DNA of 45,780 nt from Planctomycetaceae bacterium. GTDB lineage: Bacteria > Planctomycetota > Planctomycetia > Pirellulales > Pirellulaceae. This document shows, piece after piece, positions 9,701 to 19,443 of this stretch. The position numbers were made by a program, and so were the translations under genes. How positions within the stretch are numbered: the stretch's first letter is position 1; each line of letters begins with the position of its first letter. A model generated the notes under the pieces. That model saw only the letters and a list, made by a program, of their open reading frames with translations. It ran no database searches and was not told where the DNA came from. The DNA is taken from NCBI GenBank assembly GCA_002723275.1, contig PBNZ01000021.1, positions 1 through 45,780 on the forward strand, given 5' to 3'.

Positions 9701-12040
9701 TCAATGGGAATAAAAACGATTGGCGAGAATAAATTCGAGTCCTAACACAAGCGCCAAAACGGGCAACAAGAACGGGTAGAATTCGCGTCCCATTCTGGCC
9801 TGGTCGATTTCGCGTACAACTTCCGAGCGTTCACGTGCGATGCGAAACGCATCTTCGCCGAAGATCTGTTCGAGCTGATCCGTTGTAATACGGTCCAACC
9901 GCGTTTCCTCTCCGGCCAAATTCACTGAAAAACCTCGGGGCGTTTCCGAGGCAAGGTCGATCTTGAGTCGATAGATCCCTGGCTCATCGGTAAAGGGCAC
10001 GCGCAACTGGCCCTGCAGCGAGGCAACATCTTGCCAATCTCCTCGAGGAGTCAACAGCGGCCACCGTTGAGAATCAGTCGATGGCGACATTACCTGAGCC
10101 ACCTGGCCCGTCAAATAATTCAACGGAGCATCCTGACTTTGCACCAGGTACAAGAAGAGCCGATCCAAAAGCATCAGATAAGGCCATGGATCGGTACTAT
10201 TGAGCAACTGGTTCCATGGATCCCGTCCGGGACCATCGATTTCGGATACGGGTGTTGTCACCACAATGGCGCGACCCTTGCCCAAAAGTCGCTCGACAAT
10301 CGCCGGCTTATTGTTGGAAAAGGGAAGAAGGACGGCTGTACTTTCGGCCAGATCACCCAGTACCCAATGTCTGAAGATCGGCATTGAGTCCCAGGGAATG
10401 GATGAACGAGCATCGCTAAAGATGCGCAGCATCGGATGCTCGAAATCCCGAATCGTCAAGAACAATCCTTCGTCGTCACGCCATTGCCGATCAATGGCAC
10501 CAGGCATGACTTCCAGTGCAGCTTTGGAATTGAAACGAACGGCACTCTCGGCATTTCGCCCCAGAAAGATCGCCAGACCTCCGCCTGCCTGAACGTAATC
10601 CTTCAGCGTCTCCCACACGAACTCGTCCAGCGGTGGCGGATCGAGTAGGGCGACAGCGGCATAGTTGTCCAATTTTTCGTTCTTCAATTGATTCGTGTCG
10701 ACGACCTTACAATCAAATTTGGCCCCCGCAAAGCCGGTCGGTGATAAAACAGCATTCAGCAAGTCACTCGTCACCCGATCATCGGATACGATCAAGACAG
10801 GCCAGGCGGAACGCACATGAACGGTGAAGAACTTGCGATTATCCAAGGGCAGGGCATCATCACCGACGATTTCGACATACCCATGGTGGGTTCCGAAGGG
10901 GAGGGCGGGTAGCTGAAAATTGGCTGATGCTGGAATCCCCGGCTCAAGCTCCAGTTCAACCCGTCTTCGCACGCTTGTCTCAGGCAGCTGCAACTCACCA
11001 TCCACAAAGATCGGATCGCGATCTTCATCGGTCTCAAGCGACAGCTCGAGCGTACAGTGGCTGGGCGGTCCCTCTCGTTCGACACTGACGCGCAGATTCA
11101 TCGCTCCTCCGGACGTCAACATTTCATCAGCGAGTTCGAGCGTGTTAAGAGAATCGTTGCGAGGCTCCGTCACACCGACGTCGATCAGTTGCACGGTCAC
11201 ATTACCGGCCTGCGATAACTTTTGAGCAAAACCGGCGGTGATTGAATCTCCCCAGGTCTGTCGAGTCAAATCGGAGACAATATAAAGCTCCTTCCGCGGC
11301 AGATCGCTCTGCTGTAACAACTCCAGAGATTGTTCTAAGAGCTGTGTCCACGGCTGACGTTGAAACGTGACTTGCGTCGAATCGACCGTTTTTAACGCAG
11401 CACCGGCATCGACAGCGAAGGCAACGACATTTGACTCAGCATCAATGACGGCCACATCACTATCCTGAGGAAATTGGAGGACCAGCCATCGTGCAGTTTC
11501 TTTTGCGGCTTCAAGCCGTGTCTGGTTCTGATAAAGATAGGACATCCGCGGGGAAGTATCGATCAGTACGACTGCGGCAATCGGCGCCTGGCTATCTCCC
11601 AAAAAGACGGGCGACTCCCCGCGAACAATTGCCACCGACGAGGCGATCAATGAGCCCGTCACCAGCAGAATCAAAACGAACAGTGGAACGATCAACAACC
11701 ATCCACGTCGATAGACAAATGCGGTAATCGTGACGAATACCAAAACGAGCAGCAGTATTCCTTGGCCTCCGGTCACCAACCATTGGCTGAGCTGGGATGA
11801 TGCCACGCTGGGCCTAGCCAGGGCAAGTGCCAACAACAACACCGCCGCACAACGCAGGAAAAGGAGGAGCCATTGTCGCAATTGCAGGCGACGCTTGTTC
11901 GTCGTCTGTCGCAACTGAAGAAATCGAAGGGCGGGAAAGATCTGATGCCGCGCCTTTTGTCGCATCGCCAGGTGCAGCGCAATCGGTACCGCCAAGAATA
12001 GACTACCAATGCTGATTAGCGACAAATGAATGAATGACAT
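9701..12040 (-). CDS. BatA-like VWA membrane protein
   Basis: 779 residues, ATG at 12040. The N-terminus matches the BatA N-terminal domain: a membrane helix, then the basic FPALRFLQLRQ segment and a second helix (LLLFLRCAAVLLLALALARP). A further pair of hydrophobic segments is followed by a VWA-like domain whose metal site reads IDTSPRM, so the third MIDAS residue is Arg instead of Ser. The long periplasmic part contains a GATase1-like stretch (GGGLAIFLGRNAES). A C-terminal helix ends the protein. By family knowledge such proteins work with MoxR AAA ATPases and DUF58 proteins. It sits between DUF58 and the VWA gene in one leftward operon, and its altered MIDAS suggests that metal-dependent binding is carried by the neighbour instead. 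Confidence 0.85.
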   Translation of the reverse strand: MSFIHLSLISIGSLFLAVPIALHLAMRQKARHQIFPALRFLQLRQTTNKRRLQLRQWLLLFLRCAAVLLLALALARPSVASSQLSQWLVTGGQGILLLVLVFVTITAFVYRRGWLLIVPLFVLILLVTGSLIASSVAIVRGESPVFLGDSQAPIAAVVLIDTSPRMSYLYQNQTRLEAAKETARWLVLQFPQDSDVAVIDAESNVVAFAVDAGAALKTVDSTQVTFQRQPWTQLLEQSLELLQQSDLPRKELYIVSDLTRQTWGDSITAGFAQKLSQAGNVTVQLIDVGVTEPRNDSLNTLELADEMLTSGGAMNLRVSVEREGPPSHCTLELSLETDEDRDPIFVDGELQLPETSVRRRVELELEPGIPASANFQLPALPFGTHHGYVEIVGDDALPLDNRKFFTVHVRSAWPVLIVSDDRVTSDLLNAVLSPTGFAGAKFDCKVVDTNQLKNEKLDNYAAVALLDPPPLDEFVWETLKDYVQAGGGLAIFLGRNAESAVRFNSKAALEVMPGAIDRQWRDDEGLFLTIRDFEHPMLRIFSDARSSIPWDSMPIFRHWVLGDLAESTAVLLPFSNNKPAIVERLLGKGRAIVVTTPVSEIDGPGRDPWNQLLNSTDPWPYLMLLDRLFLYLVQSQDAPLNYLTGQVAQVMSPSTDSQRWPLLTPRGDWQDVASLQGQLRVPFTDEPGIYRLKIDLASETPRGFSVNLAGEETRLDRITTDQLEQIFGEDAFRIARERSEVVREIDQARMGREFYPFLLPVLALVLGLEFILANRFYSH

Positions 12041-12079
12041 GTGCGAATTCGATTCCCCGAGAGGGTCTTCGTTGAAACC

Positions 12080-12973
12080 CTAGCGACCCCTTCGATTAAC
12101 CAGGTATTCCATGAGTGCCTTGTCGAACTGCATGCTCGTATCAAGCGGCACATAGTCAACACCCATCTGGAAACATTCTTTACGAAAGGACTGCCGGAAT
12201 TGCTCGAGTTCATTCAAATAATCATCCCGAATGCCCGTCGCATCAACCTTCAGTCGATCACTCGCCTCCGGCTCCTCGAATTCGACGACCCCTTCAAACG
12301 GAAACCGAACTTCTGCGTCGTCGAGAACGTGAAACAGGATCACATCGTGTCCGCCGTGCCGAATCCGCCTCAAAGCCTGCACAATCGGTTGCGGATCCGC
12401 TAACAGATCACTGAAGATCATCACCAAACTGCGATGTTTCATCATCGCCGCGATTTGGGAGAGACTGTTGGCAATATCGGTCTCACCTTCCGGTTTCAAC
12501 TGCGAAAGATGGGAAAGGAGATGGCCTAGCTGAGTTCGTTTCGATCGCGGGGGAAGGCTATTGCGAATCTTTGTATCAAAGGTGATCAGCCCGACCGGAT
12601 CATTTTGGTAGATCATCAGGTAACAAAGCGCCGCGGCGAGACAGATGCAATAGTCGAACTTATTGAGTTCCTGGCCATAGGAAAACGCCATCGAACGACT
12701 CAAATCCATCGCGAGATAACCGGTAATGTTGGTTTCTGCTTCGAATTTCTTGACGTAATACTTGTCGGTTTTCGCGTAGACCAACCAATCGATGTCCTTC
12801 GGGTCATCGCCAACGGTGTACTTGCGATGTTCGCTGAACTCAACAGAAAACCCGTGAAAGGGGCTGGCGTGAAGCCCCTGCAAGAATCCCTTCACAACGA
12901 ACTGGGCGCGGAGATCGAGCCGAGAGATTTGTCGAGCCACCTCGGGCTTCAGGTATTTCTCAACCGTCGACAT
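12080..12973 (-). CDS. DUF58 domain protein (VWA-like)
   Basis: 297 residues from the ATG at 12973 (MSTVEKYLKPEV), preferred to a TTG 12 bases upstream that crowds the preceding stop. The DUF58 signature is clear: SEHRKYTVGDDPKDIDWLVY followed by KFEAETN. The VWA-like fold keeps its MIDAS (MDLSRSM), with a later FSDLLAD strand. No membrane segment is present, so it is probably cytoplasmic or membrane-associated through its BatA-like partners. It lies 12 bases downstream of the MoxR gene and about 39 bases upstream of the BatA-like gene. MoxR and DUF58 pairs are a very common arrangement and suggest a substrate-binding role for this protein. Confidence 0.92.
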   Translation of the reverse strand: MSTVEKYLKPEVARQISRLDLRAQFVVKGFLQGLHASPFHGFSVEFSEHRKYTVGDDPKDIDWLVYAKTDKYYVKKFEAETNITGYLAMDLSRSMAFSYGQELNKFDYCICLAAALCYLMIYQNDPVGLITFDTKIRNSLPPRSKRTQLGHLLSHLSQLKPEGETDIANSLSQIAAMMKHRSLVMIFSDLLADPQPIVQALRRIRHGGHDVILFHVLDDAEVRFPFEGVVEFEEPEASDRLKVDATGIRDDYLNELEQFRQSFRKECFQMGVDYVPLDTSMQFDKALMEYLVNRRGR

Positions 12974-12985
12974 GGCTGCAACCAA

Positions 12986-14014
12986 CTAACTTGTGGGCTG
13001 GTTAAACTTCGGAATCTCAGGTTCAGGAATGATTTCCATAAGTCGTTTGATCACGTCGTCATTGGTCATCCCTTCGGCCTGAGCCTGAAAATTCGTACTG
13101 ATGCGATGACGCAAAACGGGAATTGCAATTTTGCGCACGTCATCAATGGCAACTGAAAATCGACCATCCATCGCAGCCAATGCCTTGCCGCCATTAATCA
13201 AGAACTGGCCAGCACGAGGGCCAGCTCCCCAATCCACCAATTCGCGAACAAACTCCGGTGCCGATTCGTCCTTGGGACGGGTCGCTCGAACCAAGGCAGC
13301 CGCGTATTTCACAATGTACTCACTGACGGCGACACTGCTGACCAGCTTCTGCAAATTGACAATCGACTTCGACGACAACACTTTCCGGACTTCCACTTTT
13401 TCGTTTCGCGTGGTAGTCGACAGAATTTGTTCTTCTTCTTCTGCGGAGGGATACCCGATCTTGATGTTGAACATGAAGCGGTCAAGTTGCGCCTCCGGGA
13501 GCGGATAGGTTCCCTCCTGCTCGATCGGATTCTGGGTAGCAATCGTGAAAAAGGGTTCCGGAAGCTGGTAGGTGGTTCTTCCGACGGTCACTTCCCGCTC
13601 CTGCATGGCCTGCAGTAGCGCAGCCTGGGTCTTGGGGGGTGTTCGGTTTATTTCGTCGGCAAGCAAAATATTGGTGAAAATCGGCCCTTCAACGAAACGA
13701 AATTGTCGATGACCGGACTCATCTTCGTCGATCACATTGGTGCCGGTGATGTCCGAAGGCATTAAATCCGGAGTAAACTGAATTCGTTTGAATCCCACAT
13801 CGAGAATGGAGGCGAGCGTACTGACCATTAATGTCTTGGCCAGACCCGGCACCCCCTCCAGGAGACAATGCCCGCGAGTGAATATTGCCGCAAAAAGCTG
13901 CTCAATCACGTCGTTTTGACCGACGATGATTTTCTGCAGCTCCTGCTGCATCAGATGACGATGCTGGCTGAATTCTTGGAGAATTTCACCAAGACTGCGA
14001 GATTTTGTGGCCAC
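12986..14014 (-). CDS. MoxR family AAA+ ATPase
   Basis: 342 residues if the GTG at 14014 is used (VATKSRSLGEIL), with an AAAGG 12 bases upstream; a TTG at 14140 would add an unlikely tail. The AAA_3 (MoxR) signature is complete: IIVGQ near the N-terminus, Walker A EGVPGLAKT, FTPDLMPSDITG, Walker B ILLADEINR, sensor 1 ATQNPIEQEGTYPLPEAQLDRF and the AAA lid domain at the C-terminus. It is first in the leftward operon MoxR, DUF58, BatA-like, VWA, and divergent from the DUF4159 gene. It probably supplies the ATP-driven chaperone activity of this module. The start codon is the least certain element. Confidence 0.93.
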   Translation of the reverse strand: MATKSRSLGEILQEFSQHRHLMQQELQKIIVGQNDVIEQLFAAIFTRGHCLLEGVPGLAKTLMVSTLASILDVGFKRIQFTPDLMPSDITGTNVIDEDESGHRQFRFVEGPIFTNILLADEINRTPPKTQAALLQAMQEREVTVGRTTYQLPEPFFTIATQNPIEQEGTYPLPEAQLDRFMFNIKIGYPSAEEEEQILSTTTRNEKVEVRKVLSSKSIVNLQKLVSSVAVSEYIVKYAAALVRATRPKDESAPEFVRELVDWGAGPRAGQFLINGGKALAAMDGRFSVAIDDVRKIAIPVLRHRISTNFQAQAEGMTNDDVIKRLMEIIPEPEIPKFNQPTS

Positions 14015-14224
14015 CGAATTCGATTGCCTTTCTACATCAGGTTTGCATTGCGATCCCGGCAAGGACCGTCCTGACAGGGAAACAGGGATGCCATACAACA
14101 GGCCCGCGACAATTTTATCGGTCCGACCCAAGGACAGCAACGAGTCGATTCGATTCGTTGCTGTCGTAACGTCCGAGTTCTAAGATAATTATGACGATTC
14201 AAATTCTGTAAAAGAGGATCCGAG

Positions 14225-16564
14225 ATGCCTGTCCGATCTGTCCAGGTTTTTGTTCTGCTTTTTGGGATGATTGGATCAATTGTGACGCCCGCTCGGTCCC
14301 AAATCTCTGCCGAACGGGTGCGCCAGGCCATGGAAAAAGGCGTGGTTTATCTGAGGGCTGAGCAAAACAAGCAGCAGGGTAACTGGAGCGAACAAAGCGG
14401 ATATCCGGGTGGCGTCACCGCACTCTGTACCCTCGCGCTGCTGAATGCGGGCGTACCGGCAGACGATCCTTCGGTCCGTACAGCACTCGATTATCTGCGA
14501 AAACCGAAACAGCCATTGCGAACCTACAGTGTCGCCCTGCAGACGATGGCTTTATGTGAAGCCGATCCAAAGCGGGATCGGCTGCTAATCCGTGAAAATG
14601 TCAAATGGCTTCAGCAGACGCAGATCGTTCGGGGCCCTTTCAGCGGTGCCTGGGCCTATGGTGAAGATGGGCTCGGCGGAGATCCGTCCAATACTCAATT
14701 CGCCATGCTGGCCTTATATGCTGCGGAAAGCGTTGGCGTCGAGGTTGCGGAGCAAACCTGGCGAAACGCTCTCGGATATTGGGCCCGCACTCAGCGCCAG
14801 GACGGGTCCTGGGGATACAACCCGGAAATGCCTGCAACTGGAAGCATGACTTGTGCTGGAATCGCTTCCACAATCATCGCAGCTGGCCAAGTGTCCGAGT
14901 CGGATGCCAAGGTCACGGGGGACGAAGTCAATTGCTGTGCACGACAAACAAATAGCGACGTGACCGAAAAAGGATTGGATTGGTTGGGACGTAACTTTTC
15001 GGTGAACAGCAATCCAAACTCGCTTGCGAGTCGGCGTAACCGCAACTTCAGCCGCACCTGGTTGCTTTACTACATGTACGGTGTAGAGCGCGTCGGCCGT
15101 CTATCGGGACGTCGTTTTCTGGGGCGACACGACTGGTATCGAGAGGGAGCGGAAGCGTTACTGGAACAACAAGATCGGCTGCGTGGGTATTGGCGCGGCA
15201 CAGGCATTGAGTCCAACACGCATATTGGAACCTCGTTGGCTTTGCTTTTCCTATCAAAGGGTCGCCGTCCCGTCATCATCGCTAAGCTAAAGCGAGAACC
15301 TGACGACGACTGGAATCGTCACCGCAGCGATCTTGCTCATTTGACGCGAGACATCGAGCAGCGTTGGGGTCGGATGCTCAGTTGGCAGATCATCCAGGGC
15401 AGTGCGGCCACGGTCGAAGATTTACTGGAAACCCCCGTGCTGTACATTACTGGCCGAGACAGCCTCCAGCTGACCCCTCAGCAAAAGGACACGCTGCGCA
15501 GCTATGTGGAACAGGGAGGCTTTATTTTTGCTGAAGCTTGTTGCGATGGCGATGGATTTGACAAGGACTTTCGCGCCATGGTAGCCGAGCTATTTCCAGA
15601 GAGTTCATTGCGGCTTTTACCTCCCGACCATCCCATTTGGTTTGCAGAAGAAAAAGTAAGCCCTAACCAATTACGTCCTCTTTACGGAGTGGATTCTTGC
15701 TGTCGCACAAGCATTGTCTACTGTCCAGGCGAGCTGTCTTGTTTCTGGGAGTTGGCCGACACGCGTAATCGGCAGAAATATTCTCCAGCCGTTCAGGAGC
15801 AGATCGATGCTGCCCTGGCCATTGGCGCGAATGTCATTACCTATGCGACGAATCGCGAGCTGAAAGAGAAGCTCGACACGCCCGACATACTCACCGCTGA
15901 CGGGGATCAGGGCGAATACGATCGAGGGACCCTATACGTTGCCAAGATACGACACACAGGCGGCAGCGACGATGCGCCGGCCGCCCTAACCAATTTGAAG
16001 CGGATGCTGGGCACCAAATTAAATTCACGGGTCAGCGGTGAAAAGCGAATGATACCCTTCACCGACAGTTCGCTGGCGGAATATCCGATCGCTTTTCTCC
16101 ATGGCCGTCGCAACTTTCGTTTAACCGCTCCTGAAAGAGCAGCTCTAGTCGAGTACATCAAAAACGGCGGATTCATTCTGGCCGATTCGATTTGTGCCAG
16201 TCCACAGTTCACAGAATCATTTCGCCGCGAAATGAAAGCAGCCTTTCCCGATCATCCTTTGAGGCCCATTCGCTCGGATCATCCGCTCTTAACCGATGCG
16301 TATCAAGGATTCGATATCCGAACGGTTGAGCTCCGCGATCCCAAACAACGCACTCGGGAGGACGCTCCATTGCGATCGCGTGTCGAGCGGGTGGCACCGG
16401 AATTGAAGGGCATCGAAATCGACGGACGGCTCGTCGTCGTCTTCTCACCTCTCGACTTGAGTTGTGCATTAGAAAACCAAGGCTCCGTCGAGTGCAAAGG
16501 ATATATGCGAGCGGATGCAGCCAAGATCGGCATCAACGCCATTCTCTATGCGATGCAAAATTAG
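14225..16564 (+). CDS. Exported toroid plus tandem DUF4159 protein
   Basis: 779 residues with an ATG at 14225 and AGAGGA upstream. A signal peptide (VLLFGMIGSIVTPARS) is followed by an alpha/alpha-toroid of prenyltransferase/squalene-cyclase type (about residues 30-370; repeats such as GGVTALCTLALLNAG, QDGSWGYNP and TGSMTCAGIAS). Two DUF4159-like domains come next: the first around VLYITGRDSLQLTPQQ to GELSCFWEL, the second from GTLYVAKIRH to the end (SLAEYPIAFLHGRRNF, LVVVFSPLDLSCALE). The toroid shows no DxDD cyclase motif, so it is more likely a binding module. In planctomycetes DUF4159 genes go with MoxR/VWA operons, and here it is divergent from one across 210 bases. Biochemical function is unknown. 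Confidence 0.85.
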   Translation: MPVRSVQVFVLLFGMIGSIVTPARSQISAERVRQAMEKGVVYLRAEQNKQQGNWSEQSGYPGGVTALCTLALLNAGVPADDPSVRTALDYLRKPKQPLRTYSVALQTMALCEADPKRDRLLIRENVKWLQQTQIVRGPFSGAWAYGEDGLGGDPSNTQFAMLALYAAESVGVEVAEQTWRNALGYWARTQRQDGSWGYNPEMPATGSMTCAGIASTIIAAGQVSESDAKVTGDEVNCCARQTNSDVTEKGLDWLGRNFSVNSNPNSLASRRNRNFSRTWLLYYMYGVERVGRLSGRRFLGRHDWYREGAEALLEQQDRLRGYWRGTGIESNTHIGTSLALLFLSKGRRPVIIAKLKREPDDDWNRHRSDLAHLTRDIEQRWGRMLSWQIIQGSAATVEDLLETPVLYITGRDSLQLTPQQKDTLRSYVEQGGFIFAEACCDGDGFDKDFRAMVAELFPESSLRLLPPDHPIWFAEEKVSPNQLRPLYGVDSCCRTSIVYCPGELSCFWELADTRNRQKYSPAVQEQIDAALAIGANVITYATNRELKEKLDTPDILTADGDQGEYDRGTLYVAKIRHTGGSDDAPAALTNLKRMLGTKLNSRVSGEKRMIPFTDSSLAEYPIAFLHGRRNFRLTAPERAALVEYIKNGGFILADSICASPQFTESFRREMKAAFPDHPLRPIRSDHPLLTDAYQGFDIRTVELRDPKQRTREDAPLRSRVERVAPELKGIEIDGRLVVVFSPLDLSCALENQGSVECKGYMRADAAKIGINAILYAMQN

Positions 16565-16593
16565 GTAAGAAGCGCATCGCGGCGTTCACTTCA

Positions 16594-17466
16594 TCAACGA
16601 TGCTTTTGCTGCATCCTGCGACTGTAATCTTCCAGGATGCGGCGTTCCTTAGCCGATAGGCTCGACTCACCCTCCCGATGCAATTTCTTCAAGACAGTAT
16701 CGGCTTGTTGATCCAGTTGATCGTAACGGTCTTCTGGATCGTGCAATTTGAGTTTCGGCCGACGACTGGGCATCTTGAATTTGCCGCGCCACTGCGTCGG
16801 CATGAAGAGAGTTGTGAGATCCCAACCTGTTTTGAAATAGAGATAGGCATAAGCGGCGCCGAGCAGGTGAACATCGTAGGCAACACGTTCGCCACCGCCC
16901 ATCGCCCCAGATTGACCAGACAGGTTTAAGACCACAATCATGACGCCCAGCACCCACGCAGGACAAGGAATAAACATCATAAAGAGAATTTTGCGATGAG
17001 GAAAATTCAAAGCAAACAAGATAACCGTCGTGGTCACCGCACCCGACGCTCCGATCAATGAGCTGTTTTCTTCCATCACTAGATTCGTGGCGGACCAAAT
17101 GACGCCACAGATGACCAAAGCGGTCAGATACATTTTGAGAAAGGCGTTGCTACCATATTTCAGTTCGACTTCTCGCCCCAGGAAGAACAGACCCAACATG
17201 TTGAAAATCAAATGAAACGCATTGCTTGACGAATGCATGAATCCGTAGGTCAAAAACTGCCACCACATCCACGGACGCACCAAGGTATCCGATTTGGCAG
17301 CAAGCAAACTGTAGAGCTGTTCTTCCCCCGGCCAGAGAAAAACAGCGAGGACATAGAGCGCAACGTTAACGATGATGATGTTCACAATCATCGATCGGCC
17401 GCCAACGAACCCTGAAAAAGAGCTTCGTGGTTCGTCCTGATAGTAAGGTCGGTCGTAGAGTCCCAT
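16594..17466 (-). CDS. Rhomboid family intramembrane serine protease
   Basis: 290 residues, ATG at 17466. Six or so hydrophobic helices carry the rhomboid signature: H85 and N89 (FHLIFNM) in the second helix, the catalytic GASGA with Ser141, and the catalytic His200 (YDVHLLGAAYAY). The C-terminal 80 residues are a soluble charged tail (RRPKLKLHDPEDRYDQL to SAKERRILEDYSRRMQ), common in planctomycete rhomboids. Such proteases cut membrane-spanning substrates within the bilayer; the substrate is unknown. The gene converges on the DUF4159 gene with 29 bases between the stops, and upstream it is separated from the next leftward gene by about 230 bases with no visible feature. Confidence 0.93.
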   Translation of the reverse strand: MGLYDRPYYQDEPRSSFSGFVGGRSMIVNIIIVNVALYVLAVFLWPGEEQLYSLLAAKSDTLVRPWMWWQFLTYGFMHSSSNAFHLIFNMLGLFFLGREVELKYGSNAFLKMYLTALVICGVIWSATNLVMEENSSLIGASGAVTTTVILFALNFPHRKILFMMFIPCPAWVLGVMIVVLNLSGQSGAMGGGERVAYDVHLLGAAYAYLYFKTGWDLTTLFMPTQWRGKFKMPSRRPKLKLHDPEDRYDQLDQQADTVLKKLHREGESSLSAKERRILEDYSRRMQQKHR

Positions 17467-17698
17467 TACGGTCCGCTCAAGCTGCGATGAATTACCGGTT
17501 CAATATGTGCTGTGGCATGCCTGGCAGCTCCCGCCCAGCCAGCGGGATATCCCGATTAGGATATCTTACGCCGTTCATGGGAAAAAGTGCAGTTGGCCCG
17601 ATTGGCATTTCGCGAACAGATCAGCATTTCGCAAGAAGTCAGCACCGTTGCAACCGAGGCGAGTCACCACAACTCATTTTGAGGAGAGCGTGGTATTT

Positions 17699-19216
17699 TC
17701 AGAGAGAGCGTCGTGTCGAAGCATTCGCACTGGCCGCGCCCTCATTTTGGCGGACCTGTTGCTTGTTCGCTCGGTAAAGCCGACTGAGTTCACTACGGAC
17801 GCTTTCCCATTCCTGCTCAAGCGCCTGTTTGTATTCATTGATGACGGCTAATTCCATCTGGAATCCTGCACTATCCTCAGCCCACTTACGGCGACGTTCC
17901 TCGACCACCACGATTTGAGCCTGTAGATCGGCGGACTGCTGGGTCAATTTTTGGCTAAGTGCCAAGAGGCTTGCATTTTGCCGTTCCGCGGCATCAATCT
18001 GGCCTGCATTGATTCGGAACTGTCGTGCATAGTCGCGTAACTGGCGGACGTATTTCACCTCGCCGGGATCGGCTTTTTGCTGCTGAATCAACTCTTGGGC
18101 TGAGGCAAAGTCAAACCACAGTTCGTCATTATTCGAGACAGAAACCGCCTCACCGTACTGCAGATCTTTGGCTCGAGCCTGACCACTACCATCAAACGGC
18201 TCTTCCGGCACCTGCGATTCTTCCGTCGCGTCGACCTCAATCTCATCTCCAGCCTTGAACGTGACCTTCATCCACTTCCGCTCGGGCGGGTCATTCGGTT
18301 CGGCAGAGGCCTGGTCTCGCTGGTATTCGTCCAAAACAAGCGGCCGCTGCTCATTGCCGCTCAGATCACCCAACCAAAGATCGATTTGCTCGTCCGTCAT
18401 TTCGGCAAGGTCGTGCGAATCCACCGGCATGATCTCATAGAGGACCCATGAAAGGTCGATGCCGTTGGCCAAAATCTCTTTTTGATAGTCGGAAAGCGGG
18501 AATGCCGGCTCTAACTTGATCGCAGTCGGATCATCATTTGGAATACTCACGACGGTGAACTCACCAATATAGGCGACCGGGACTTTGCAATTCCCTTCTG
18601 CATCCCGTTGCGGCAAGATAACTCCTTCTTCCTCTTCGCTATTCTGAGGATAGAGAAGCTCCTGCAACTGCGGATTGAGGCTTTTACTGGATGCTTCTAA
18701 AAAGGCGAAGACAACGGAGCCCTGTTCCAAGCCCATCGGCTTGCCGGCAGGCACGGGATCCGGAGCCTGGCCATCACCTTCATCCTCATCCGCCCCAAAA
18801 TCATCACCGCCAAAATCATCGGCAGCGGCTTGTTGATAACAGTCGTCGTCGCCCCAGGTGGTGCCATCGAGAGTGATCTCACCCGTCTCTTCATTTCCAT
18901 CGACGATTTGCAAGTTACGCCAGACACGGCCACGATCCACCAACGTTCGTCGAAGCTCACTCGTCTCTGCCGCGTCTTCATGTACTAATTGCTCATTGGA
19001 TTTTTCAGCGCGCTCTTTATCGAGCTGAAGCATCTCATACTGCGTTCGCCATTTATCTTGAGTCTTTAAGGTTGCGGCTGCCAAAATCATGAATCCAAAC
19101 GTGGCAGCGAAAAGACCAAAAACGACCAGCGCGTGCCAGACCTGCCAGGTCTTGGCACTCAGGACTGTGAGTCCGATGAAGACTAAGACGATAACGCCGA
19201 TGATTGCCAAGCCCAT
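17699..19216 (-). CDS. Membrane-anchored coiled-coil protein of unknown function
   Basis: 505 residues, ATG at 19216 with AGGAAG upstream. Two N-terminal membrane helices (about residues 3-20 and 28-48) precede a short coiled coil (DKERAEKSNEQLVHED), an acidic Asp/Gly-rich linker (around residues 125-150), a mixed globular region, and a C-terminal coiled coil (about 400-485; repeated Gln/Glu/Leu). It ends in a low-complexity Ala/Asn/Ser tail. I do not recognise a named domain. It resembles the large hypothetical membrane proteins typical of planctomycetes. It stands alone, with more than 200 bases on each side. A structural or scaffold role is only a guess. Confidence 0.75.
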   Translation of the reverse strand: MGLAIIGVIVLVFIGLTVLSAKTWQVWHALVVFGLFAATFGFMILAAATLKTQDKWRTQYEMLQLDKERAEKSNEQLVHEDAAETSELRRTLVDRGRVWRNLQIVDGNEETGEITLDGTTWGDDDCYQQAAADDFGGDDFGADEDEGDGQAPDPVPAGKPMGLEQGSVVFAFLEASSKSLNPQLQELLYPQNSEEEEGVILPQRDAEGNCKVPVAYIGEFTVVSIPNDDPTAIKLEPAFPLSDYQKEILANGIDLSWVLYEIMPVDSHDLAEMTDEQIDLWLGDLSGNEQRPLVLDEYQRDQASAEPNDPPERKWMKVTFKAGDEIEVDATEESQVPEEPFDGSGQARAKDLQYGEAVSVSNNDELWFDFASAQELIQQQKADPGEVKYVRQLRDYARQFRINAGQIDAAERQNASLLALSQKLTQQSADLQAQIVVVEERRRKWAEDSAGFQMELAVINEYKQALEQEWESVRSELSRLYRANKQQVRQNEGAASANASTRRSL

Positions 19217-19443
19217 CGAGCTTCCTGTTCCGTTGAATGTTTGCGTCCGATCGGAGAAGACAGAGCTGCTAACAGACCGCTTGTTACAGACTCCTCCTAG
19301 CGAACCCCTATTTTAAATTGGGTAGTTTGCGTAGTCAAGAATCAGATCGGCAGCGACAACGTCGTAACTTCCCGCCTCACAGCGATTTATATCAAACGGT
19401 CTGAGCCAGTTCTGGTCGCTACAGCCCCTACAGACAGACGCGA

